This document shows positions 26,401 to 38,400 of a DNA stretch of 64,000 nucleotides, piece by piece. This stretch comes from Gordionus sp. m RMFG-2023 (lineage: Eukaryota > Nematomorpha > Gordioida > Chordodea > Parachordodidae). Location: positions 27,886,869-27,950,868 of the forward strand of contig NC_088779.1 of NCBI RefSeq assembly GCF_954871325.1. The letters are read 5' to 3'. The position numbers and the translations under genes are program-made. Each line of letters opens with the position of its first letter. Position 1 is the stretch's first letter. The notes below the pieces were generated by a model. It was not told the origin of the DNA and made no database searches. It saw only the letters and a program-made list of their open reading frames with translations.

Positions 26401-29400
26401 TGAAAGAGGACAGAGGAAAATATCTTATATATGATAAGTTTTCTTGGATATACACCTTTTCCAATGCTATAACTGATTTAGCTTTAAATGTTTCAAAACA
26501 AAATTTCTTTCTTTCTTTTTTTTACTTCCTTCCTTCCTTTAGGGCTGTGCCGATATTTTATTTTTTTTAGAAAATATATTTTTTAAAAAAGCCGATTCGA
26601 TACTTTTTCGTTACTTTATGATTGTATATATAGTTATTATTTATTTTATACATAAGATTCAAATTATTTGTAATGTTTTTAAAAAATCTAATTATTTTAA
26701 AAGATAGAGTAGCTAAAAAAAATTTATATTATCTGTAATTTCAACAAGAAAAGGATATCATAATCTCAAGATTTTAGTCAAAAGTAAATTATCCAAGCTT
26801 GGAAATTCTGCCTAAGAGATGACAAAAAGGTCTGAACAATCTATTGGCAAGATTTTGAGGCCTTATGAAACAATGGTTTAGCTAAATCGAGCCGTTGAAC
26901 AACGAATACATTCAACCATAAACACTGACCATTACTCTAAATCATTCGAAGTTGGTCGGTTTTTTTTAATGAATTTTTTTTTTTATGACTTTGGTTCAAA
27001 TATTTTTTTTTCCTTCTCTTTAGCTTTCACCTTTTCTGGTGGTAAGCTCCTTCAACATCTCTCTCCACTTTATGTTATTAATACAATCTCTTTTATCTAA
27101 TTTATACTTCTTTATATTGGCTCTAACTTTATGGCCCCATTGAAGTTTTGGCCTTCCTCTTTTACGTTTGCCCATCACTTCCAAACTCTTAACTTTATTT
27201 CCTATGTAGTTCATAGGCCTTCTCATTGTGTGCCCATACCACCTAAGTCTGTTTACCATTAACTTAGTCTTAATAGGCACTACCTTTAAACTACTTAGTA
27301 TTCTTGTACTGCGCACTTTATCCTTTCTTGTTACCCCAGCAATCATCCTCAGCATTCTCATTTCCATGGTTTGTAGACTTCTCTCGTCTGATTCTTTGGT
27401 TGGCCATGTTTCCGAACTGTATAGAATAGTTGGTGTACTATGGAACTGTAAATTTTTCCCTTTAATTTGTGTGGGATTCTTTTATCAAATAGCACTCCAG
27501 ATAAAGATCTCCACTTTAGCCACCCTTGATTAATCTTACTCTTTATCTCTTTTTCTATTGTGCCGTTTGTTTGTATAGTGGAGCCCAAATATTTGCAGCT
27601 TTCAATTGCCGATATCTGCCATTCATTTATATCAATACTCTCTGTTCCATCTCCTCCTATGACCATATACTCCGTCTTTTCTCTATTTACTTTTAATCCG
27701 TGCGTTTCTATTTATCCAACTCACTAGTCTTTCTTTCATTTCATCCTTAGATTCAGCAATTATCACAATATCATCTGCAAATATCATATTCTACGGGACT
27801 GTTTGAGGTATAGACTGTGCTAATACATCTATTACTGAAATGAAGAGAAGTGGGCTGAGAGCCGACCCTTGATGAACTCCTTTGGCTATTGTGAAACCTG
27901 CTGAAGTACCTGTTGTGCTACGGACCATTGTTGTATGGCCCATATAATATCCTGTATTATTCTTATATATTTTTCGGGAACATTTTTGTGGCATAGCGTC
28001 CACCAGACAAGTTTTCTTGGGATTCTATCAAAGACCTTTTCTAGATCGAGAAAGATCATGTGTAACTTTTTGTTCTTTTCCCTGTATTTTTCACTCATTT
28101 GCCTAATTGCGTGGATAGCATCGGTTGTTGATCTTCCAGGCATAAAGCCAAACCGAGTCTCTCCTATTTCGATTATATCTCTAATCTTTTTTCAATTATT
28201 TTTTCGTATAGTTTTAGACAGTGTGACATTAGTTTTATGCCCCTGTAATTTTGACAATTATGTGGATCCCCTTTATTTTTGAAGATAGGAACTAGATAGC
28301 TCTGCTTCCATTTTTGGGGAACCTCTTCTTTCCAAGTATCTTATTGTATAGATTTGTGAGGAGATGTATTCCATCATCTCCTAGTGCCCTAAGGCTTTCT
28401 ATTGGAATATCGTCTGGACCCCTAGCTTTGTTATTTTTCATATGCTTGAGGCATGTGATTATTTCTTGTTGTGTTATAGGTTGTACAAGGTTTTGACAAG
28501 GGGAGTGTTCGTCTAGATGCAGTATGTGCAGATTAAAGTTGAGAAGCTCCTGAAAATATTCTCTCCATCTACTCATTATTTCTTTTTCCTTTATTATCAA
28601 TTTCCCATCTTTATTTTTGATTACTTTCGGAGCTCCGTTTATATCCCTAGAGTTCTTTTCTCGCTGTTTGGCTAATCTGTATATTTTATTTTGCCCTTCT
28701 TTGGTATGTAGATCTTCGTACATGTCATCGTATGCCATAGATTTGGCTCTAGCCACCGCCTTTGTATCTAATCTCTTGGATTTTTTGTATCTTGTCTTGT
28801 CATCTGCGTTTTTGGATTTGTACCATATTTTATAAAGGGCTTTCTTCTCCTGTATAGTGGTTTGTACCTCTTCATTCCACCACCATAGTTCTTTGTATGG
28901 TTTGTTGCCTCCTCTTGTCAAGCCTAGTGTCGATTTGGCATTGTCTATTAATCTGGATGAAAGGTCTGTCCACATTTTTTCACTGACTTGTTAGGAATCT
29001 ATTGTTTCAATGTTTGCATTGATTGCAAAGGCACCTGTCATTGTTTTTAATTTGTCCCATTTGATGCATGGTTCCAGTTTTATCTTGTTTTGAGTGGATT
29101 TATTTGAGATGTGTAAATCCATGACTAGTAGCTTGTGTTGTGCGGCGATATCTTCTCCTGGAATGACTTTGCAGTCTATTACATCTTTTAATCTTCTGCG
29201 AGAGATTAGTATGTAATCTATCTGTGTTTTCCTTGTACCACTTTCGTATCTTATTAAATGACTGTCCTTTTTCCTATAGTAGGTGTTGGTTAAGGCAAGG
29301 TAGAAGGCTTGCGCAAATTTCAGTATATGCTCTCCTTCATCATTTCTTTCTCCATATCCAAAACCACCATGATGCCTTTTGTAGCTATCTCTTGCTTTCC

Positions 29401-32400
29401 CCACATGCGCATTTAAGTCACCACCAATTATGAATAGGTCATCCTTAGGGTTTCCATTACAGCTTCATCGAGGATAGCTCTAAAATCATCTTTCTCTTCT
29501 TCCTTGCAACCCGTTTGAGGAGCATATACTGAAAGGATGTGTAGTATTGTGACCAATGCAGAGTTTTATCTTCATTAGTCTATCAGAGATCCTGTTGACT
29601 TCTACAACTGAGGAGGTTAGATCTTGACTGAGGATGATGCCGACACCGTTCCTATTGCTAACAAATTCCATTATAGTAGAATTTATACCCATCTCCAATC
29701 ATCAAAGTCTTCTGTCCTTTCCATTTCGTCTCTTGTATGCACGCTATATCAACTTTTCTCTTGTTCAACATTGATGCCAATTCTCTCGTCTTACCTTTAA
29801 GCGTCCCAATATTCAAACTTGATAATCTTGTTTTTTTTTCTTTGCTTTGACCTTTACTTTACTTTTCACAGGTTGAAGGTCTACACCCTGCGCGTCGCTT
29901 GGAGGGAACGCCCTAGCTTTCATATTCATATTTCCATTTGTTTTCTTCATTTTGTTTATTGGATAGGTATCCTTAGCACCCGGCTGTCCAGGCCTGTCGG
30001 TGACCGGGGTGTCATCTCTAAGCTCCCAAATTCATCATACCATATGTCTTTACAGTGGCCTAATGGGTAAGATGTACGCTTGGAAACACTAGTATGAACA
30101 AGGACGCAGGTTCAATCCTGGTAAGAACCATAAAAACTTTCAAGTTTTTCTTCGATGACTGATGTGTAAAGACATATGGTATGATGAATTTCGGAGCTTA
30201 GAGATGACACCCCGGTCACCGAGAGGCCTGGACAGCCGGGTGCTAAGGATACCTATCCAATAAACAAAATGAAGAAAACAAATGGAAATATGAATATGAA
30301 AGCTAGGGCGTTCCCTCCAAGCGACGCGCAGGGTGTAGACCTTCAACCTGTGAAAAGTAAAGTAAAGGTCAAAGCAAAGAAAAAAAAACAAGATTATCAA
30401 GTTTGAATATTGGGACGCTTAAAGGTAAGACGAGAGAATTGGCATCAATGTTGAACAAGAGAAAAGTTGATATAGCGTGCATACAAGAGACGAAATGGAA
30501 AGGACAGAAGACTTTGATGATTGGAGATGGGTATAAATTCTACTATAATGGAATTTGTTAGCAATAGGAACGGTGTCGGCATCATCCTCAGTCAAGATCT
30601 AACCTCCTCAGTTGTAGAAGTCAACAGGATCTCTGATAGACTAATGAAGATAAAACTCTGCATTGGTCACAATACTACACATCCTTTCAGTATATGCTCC
30701 TCAAACGGGTTGCAAGGAAGAAGAGAAAGATGATTTTAGAGCTATCCTCGATGAAGCTGTAATGGAAACCCTAAGGATGACCTATTCATAATTGGTGGTG
30801 ACTTAAATGCGCATGTGGGGAAAGCAAGAGATAGCTACAAAAGGCATCATGGTGGTTTTGGATATGGAGAAAGAAATGATGAAGGAGAGCATATACTGAA
30901 ATTTGCGCAAGCCTTCTACCTTGCCTTAACCAACACCTACTATAGGAAAAAGGACAGTCATTTAATAAGATACGAAAGTGGTACAAGGAAAACACAGATA
31001 GATTACATACTAATCTCTCGCAGAAGATTAAAAGATGTAATAGACTGCAAAGTCATTCCAGGAGAAGATATCGCCGCACAACACAAGCTACTAGTCATGG
31101 ATTTACACATCTCAAATAAATCCACTCAAAACAAGATAAAACTGGAACCATGCATCAAATGGGACAAATTAAAAACAATGACAGGTGCCTTTGCAATCAA
31201 TGCAAACATTGAAACAATAGATTCCTAACAAGTCAGTGAAAAAATGTGGACAGACCTTTCATCCAGATTAATAGACAATGCCAAATCGACACTAGGCTTG
31301 ACAAGAGGAGGCAACAAACCATACAAAGAACTATGGTGGTGGAATGAAGAGGTACAAACCACTATACAGGAGAAGAAAGCCCTTTATAAAATATGGTACA
31401 AATCCAAAAACGCAGATGACAAGACAAGATACAAAAAATCCAAGAGATTAGATACAAAGGCGGTGGCTAGAGCCAAATCTATGGCATACGATGACATGTA
31501 CGAAGATCTACATACCAAAGAAGGGCAAAATAAAATATACAGATTAGCCAAACAGCGAGAAAAGAACTCTAGGGATATAAACGGAGCTCCGAAAGTAATC
31601 AAAAATAAAGATGGGAAATTGATAATAAAGGAAAAAGAAATAATGAGTAGATGGAGAGAATATTTTCAGGAGCTTCTCAACTTTAATCCGCACATACTGC
31701 ATCTAGACGAACACTCCCCTTGTCAAAACCTTGTACAACCTATAACACAACAAGAAATAATCACATGCCTCAAGCATATGAAAAATAACAAAGCTAGGGG
31801 TCCAGACGATATTCCAATAGAAAGCCTTAGGGCACTAGGAGATGATGGAATACATCTCCTCACAAATCTATACAATAAGATACTTGGAAAGAAGAGGTTC
31901 CCCAAAAATGGAAGCAGAGCTATCTAGTTCCTATCTTCAAAAATAAAGGGGATCCACATAATTGTCAAAATTACAGGGGCATAAAACTAATGTCACACTG
32001 TCTAAAACTATACGAAAAAATAATTGAAAAAAGATTAGAGATATAATCGAAATAGGAGAGACTCGGTTTGGCTTTATGCCTGGAAGATCAACAACCGATG
32101 CTATCCACGCAATTAGGCAAATGAGTGAAAAATACAGGGAAAAGAACAAAAAGCTACACATGATCTTTCTCGATCTAGAAAAGGTCTTTGATAGAATCCC
32201 AAGAAAACTTGTCTGGTGGACGCTATGCCACAAAAATGTTCCCGAAAAATATATAAGAATAATACAGGATATTATATGGGCCATACAACAATGGTCCGTA
32301 GCACAACAGGTACTTCAGCAGGCTTCACAATAGCCGAAGGAGTTCATCAAGGGTCGGCTCTCAGCCCACTTCTCTTCATTTCAGTAATAGATGTATTAGC

Positions 32401-35400
32401 ACAGTCTATACCTCAAACAGTCCCGTAGAATATGATATTTGCAGATGATATTGTGATAATTGCTGAATCTAAGGATGAAATGAAAGAAAGACTAGTGAGT
32501 TGGATAAATAGAAACGCACGGATTAAAAGTAAATAGAGAAAAGACGGAGTATATGGTCATAGGAGGAGATGGAACAGAGAGTATTGATATAAATGAATGG
32601 CAGATATCGGCAATTGAAAGCTGCAAATATTTGGGCTCCACTATACAAACAAACGGCACAATAGAAAAAGAGATAAAGAGTAAGATTAATCAAGGGTGGC
32701 TAAAGTGGAGATCTTTATCTGGAGTGCTATTTGATAAAAGAATCCCACACAAATTAAAGGGAAAAATTTACAGTTCCATAGTACACCAACTATTCTATAC
32801 AGTTCGGAAACATGGCCAACCAAAGAATCAGACGAGAGAAGTCTACAAACCATGGAAATGAGAATGCTGAGGATGATTGCTGGGGTAACAAGAAAGGATA
32901 AAGTGCGCAGTACAAGAATACTAAGTAGTTTAAAGGTAGTGCCTATTAAGACTAAGTTAATGGTAAACAGACTTAGGTGGTATGGGCACACAATGAGAAG
33001 GCCTATGAACTACATAGGAAATAAAGTTAAAAGTTTGGAAATGATGGTAAAACGTAAAAGAGGAAGGCCAAAACTTCAATGGGGCCATAAAGTTAGAGCC
33101 AATATAAAGAAGTATAAATTAGATAAAAGAGATTGTATTAATAACATAAAGTGGAGAGAGATGTTGAAGGAGCTTACCACCAGAAAAGGTGAAAGCTAAA
33201 AGAGAAAAAAAAATAAAATAAAATATAAACGGTAAAAATATAATCGGCGCAAATATCGGTTTTCTGATCGGTTTCAAAGTTAATATCGGAAAATATCGAT
33301 TCGGATCGGATGGGTGAAAATTTTTGGATCGGCACAAGTCCTAATTTAAATCATGTTTCTCGAGAAAAAAAACTGTTAATTCAAATAATTTTCTACATTT
33401 CTTCTGAAATAAGAGTATCGCTAACATTTCATTTATTTTTTAATATTCACGTACTGTCCTTTTTCAATCTAGTTTATCGTATTTAAAATAAGACGCCATA
33501 TATTATGACACATATCAAAAATCGATCAATAATTCTTGGAACTAGTTTATCTATCGATGATGATAACATTCGATTTCATAAATAAAACTGTATATTAAAA
33601 AAAAATGATATCAATTCAATATATAAGATGGAGTGTTGTTAAACGGCTCGTTTTGAGGCGATTTTTAAAAACGGCCAACTCAATATTTTAGCCAGAAAAA
33701 TATTGCCGAAGCCGAGATTTCGCTAATAAATGTCAAAACCTTTGTTCCTTTCTACAAATTAAATCTTCGGACTTGCCTAATTCTAGATGAAATATTGAGT
33801 TAGCCATTTTTAAAAAACGGCTCAAAACGAGCCATTTTACTACACTAACGAGATGGAGTTGCCTAGCAGCCATACATATTTGGATTCTATTAATGAATAA
33901 CGCACCAATGAAACCAGTATCTAGGATAGTAAAATCAGAATTATCGTCCTATTTCTGAGTTTTCTACTCCTTTTTTTTTAGCACACGATTATATGAACAT
34001 TAAATTTTATTATGATTTATTCATTATTTAAAATATTTTGATTTAAATCAAAAATGATTTTTAAAAAAAAATATATATATTATTCCTAATAACACGTGCA
34101 AGTTTTTAAAAAAAAAAGTATATACGCATACCAGATGGTTCAAAAAAAATGTCGCATTTTGAAATCTTCGTAACTCCGTACGCGTTACTTGTTGAGTCAA
34201 TTTTTTTTTATAAGAAATTGAACTCAAGACCCTCAATTATTATATGGGGCTAAATGGGTTCCCATTATGTTGGTATGTGGGGCTAAATGGGTTCTCATTG
34301 TCATTATGTTAGACTGTAGCTGGACGTTTCGCCCTTTTTCTCAAATTTTTTTTCCATAGATTACAACCGATTTGTAAAATTATCGCGATATATAAAATGT
34401 GATTAATCGATAGATATATGTTGGCGAATCGTTTCTAGCCATTTTTTGTTGTTGTCGCGTTAACAACGCCTAACAATCTCATCTTCCAATGATCGAACAC
34501 CAATTTGATTTTTTTTTGTTGTTGTTGTTGCCGAATTGGGGGGGGGGGGAGAGTGGGAGTGGGTTATACATCGCCAATTTTTTTTCTTCAAGTTTTGTCT
34601 AAAGATTCGAAGAAAGGGGAGGGGTCTTGTTTCCGGAATATGAATCCCATATTTAGAAGTCGCCTTTAAAAGCTCGTTGCAACGCAGCGAATATTTCACT
34701 TTTTCCGGGAATTTTTCGAATCAAGGCGCATTCTAATTTTTTGCTCCTTATAAGGCATGATTTTAATGAGATTTTTCTTATGATATGGATGGGGGGGGGG
34801 AATAGGGAGAGGGGGAGTGTTCATGAAAGACTTTTAATAAACAAGATTTTGCCTGATAACCTGAATATTTTACGTCATATAGGGAACAATTTTGAAAAAA
34901 ATTAGCGAATCCGGCTATAGCCCAACCGTTTTAGGGAGAAAAAAAAATTGACTTTTTTTTTGAGTTATTCTCAAATTTTAGCATTTTATTGTATATATCT
35001 TAATTAGCTAAAAGCCGACATTTGAGTTATTTATTCTCAAATTTTAGCATATTTTTATATATATCTTAATTAGCTAAAAGCCGATACAATCAAATTTTCA
35101 AAGAATTTGAGCATATTATGCTTCATATATATTATTTCTTAAATAAAATACATATATATATATATAAATGACGCTTTTTTAAGATTTAAATTTTTTTCTT
35201 CTAATAACACGATATCTTTTATTTGACCCCCCCCCCCTCCCCACCGGTTCAAGAATATTTATTTTTCCAAAAAATTTTGGGAGATAATTTGATTGACATA
35301 TTAAACGTTTGCGGCTGACATTTTACGAATATAATTATTTAGCTTCGGACCTTGCTCGAATACTGGAGCACGCTACCCAGAAGTGTCCCGGCGTGGAGGA

Positions 35401-38400
35401 ATTATGGACCAATCTGTATTTCGCTTACGTTCGAACCCAAGATTTCAAGGCCCAATACAAAGTGGCGCTGGCTCTCTACAAATCGGCCTCCAACGGGCCG
35501 GGGCAGGTCGGGTCAGGGCACAAAGGATTTGGCCAAGATGGGCCTGGCAAGGCTAAAAGGGTTTACCTGCAATGGGCCGTTGTCTCGTTGGTATTGCAGG
35601 TTTTTTTTTTCGATTACATACGATTCATGATTTTAAAAAAAAATATACATATTATAATAAATTAAGGCTCTGGCAGATCCGGTGAAAGCCAAAAGCATTT
35701 ACCTGCCTCTGGCTCATAAAATGTTGTTGACCAAATCCGCCTCAGCCATTAATCCCAAATCCAATCTTCTCAATGCCACCGTTGACCAAAAATCCCTTTC
35801 GGATATCGGTTCATAAATTATTGTGTCATGTTTTTGATTTTAATCCTTATCTATGGCATGTAGACACCAATTAATCCCTGTCAGTTTAGATTATAAAGGG
35901 TTTTAATGACTAGTTGTAGATGAAATTAAGCGAGACCTAGGAGTTAGGGACAAAAGAAGCGCATAAGGAAGCAGGACATAGTCGGGTTAGAGGTCAGAAA
36001 TATGATTTTTTTTTTTTGAAAATTAAAGAATCTAATAAATATAATGATAATTAATCATGTATTCATAATGTTTGTTATAAAATTATAAAAATATCATGTA
36101 AAATTTAATTTTTTTAAAAATACTTAATTGAATCAAATTCAGAGATTCAGAGTTGTTAAAGTAGCACGCTACGGTAACGATATCTAATGGCGCGTTACTT
36201 TTTTCCCATATATTAATTTTGTTAGTGCGCTCCTTTTCTACTTTTAACTACTTTCAAAAAATATAGTGAATGTAACTATAAACATGAAAATTTAAATATA
36301 ATGTTATAATTTTGAAATTTATATTTTCGATCTGTATTACAAACTTAAATCATTCTAGTGTAAATTGTCGTCCCAAATGGATATCGAAATTGATGTAAGT
36401 GAGTCAGACACAATGATAATATTAATGAAGTGGAAGGTACCCTGAAAGAAAATGTTCTTGATAACAATAATACAAATTTTCCATTTCCGAAATTTTATAA
36501 AATATTTTCAAATTAATGTAAAAACATGAGGTGTGGCTACAAATTTATAGGAAAAAATATATAATTAAATATTATCTAGTAGCTGTAACCTCAAAAAAAC
36601 ATCTCAAGGTAATTGTCATTTTTAAATTCTAATAATATTTTTATTTTGTAAAAATGTTCATGCCAATATTTCTCAGAAACTTGCTTAAAGTCATTGTCGA
36701 ATTTTATAATTGATATAGTTCAGCTAATGTCATTGGTTAATAATCCATTATTTACCAAGATGATTAAAATTCTATTTCCGGGTGCAACATTTTTTGTCGT
36801 CGACACTAATGATTAAGATAGCAGATAACTTTGAAGTGATGAAAGATACTCTAATAGCAGAGTTGTTAGATATCCCGTTCTAAATCGTTAAAACAAAAAT
36901 CGCTAATAATTGGGAACCTGGCTTATATCTCCAAGAAAATTTTCAAGTAAATTTGAAATTAATATTAATAGATACTAGGGGACTAAACACTTGTATTTAA
37001 ATTGAAAATTTTAAAAAAATCGCTAAAATGGAAGAAATATCATCCAATTTCTAATTTGATTCCCAAAACTGGGATTTTGGATGATATTTCTTCCATTTTG
37101 GCGATTTTTTTAAAATTTTCAATTTAAATACATGTGTTTAGTCTCCAAGTATCTATTAATATTAATTTCAAATTTACTTTGAAAATTTTCTTGGAGATAT
37201 AAGCCAGGTTCCCAATTATTAGCGATTTTTGTTTTAGCGATTTAGAACCTATCCCATATGAAATAAAGGATACTTAATATAATAGAAAATCCCCAAGACG
37301 CGTTTTTAAATCTAAAATGAATATTTTTGATGATTTTTCTTATATAAAAATATGTATATAAAATTAAAAAACTACCTTGCCCTTAAGTGCTAGTGTTGAG
37401 AGATTATTTAGTAAAGCATAACTTATACTTACTGATTGTTAGGGATGATGGTATAGAAATGATCTTATTATTAAAATGTAATAATAAAAAATACCATAAT
37501 TAGTTATTTTAATTACAATAATTTTAGTCTTGTTACATCAATCAAATTTTTTATAATCAATGACTAACTATATTTAAATATTTATAAATGTTGATTTTTA
37601 TGTATTTTATACTATACATTTACATTATAAGCAAAAGATAAAACAAATTTATTAAATATTTTGCTACCTTTTTTGACAAATAAAGGTAGCGCGCTACTCT
37701 TAAAAGTTGGGTTTAACAACTCTGCTAATTATAATATTATCTTCTCTCTCTCTCTCTTAAACTAATTATTTATTTTTGTGAATCGTTTATATTTGATAAT
37801 AGAACTAGATTTGTTGTCCATAATTTTGGAGATGTCTTCGAATTGGCAGGAAGCTATGGACTTATTCACCAGCCCGACCGGAAGTTAATTTATATAATAT
37901 TCCTTTATTTTTTTTAAAAAAAATAGTTAAATAGCGATGTTTAAATATGGGCAAAATACTATCCCAACCTTTATATATATATATATATATACTGAACCTA
38001 CTCCCAAAAAGTCTAACGTGGTCGCCATTTTAAAAGAGTATATATATTATGTTTCATTCCCCAAAAATTGATGAACGAAAGGCTGTATATCCTGCCCTTT
38101 GCTCTGATGCATAATCTAGAAATAAGAAGAGAATTTTATATAAAATTCTTTAACCCTCAGCTTACGAAACAAAAAAATACCAAACAGGTCCAGTTGACTC
38201 TTTATATAAAATAAAATACTTTTTACTTTTCATTTCACATTATTATGCATTATTAACGTAATTTTAAAATAATGAAAAAAAATAAATAATTTTTTTTACA
38301 ATCTTGATAAATTTTTTTTTGCATTTTTAAAATAAGGCATGTTTGTTCAACGAGCTTTTTTTTTTTATTAGATATATTTTTAGATTCTAAGAGGGTTTAG

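Larger units (their letters stand above)
26540..33343. mobile_element. Outer hAT-type element carrying the LINE palindrome
   Basis: The left end TAGGGCTGTGCCGATA and the right end GATCGGCACAAGTCCTA are inverse copies (TAGGRCTTGTGCCGATC). The subterminal repeats ATATCGGAAAATATCGATTC and GCCGATTCGATAC are also shared with other copies of this family (left-end fragment at 46949, right-end fragment at 55785). Everything between, including both LINEs, appears to have inserted into it. No 8-bp duplication was found at its flanks, so the pairing of the two ends rests on terminal similarity only. Confidence 0.6.

Noticed and set aside
28314-28496. Short plus-strand open frames inside the left LINE (also 28617-28835, 27935-28282)
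   Set aside because: They lie antisense to reverse transcriptase and endonuclease coding sequence and have no independent support.
30055-30130. Calling the palindrome loop an ordinary tRNA gene
   Set aside because: A and B boxes are good, but the acceptor and anticodon stems do not form, so a functional tRNA is not supported.
30140-30400. Minus-strand open frame of 86 aa, and its mirror at 29819-30070
   Set aside because: They are antisense shadows of the LINE 5-prime region. Their similarity to each other follows from the palindrome.
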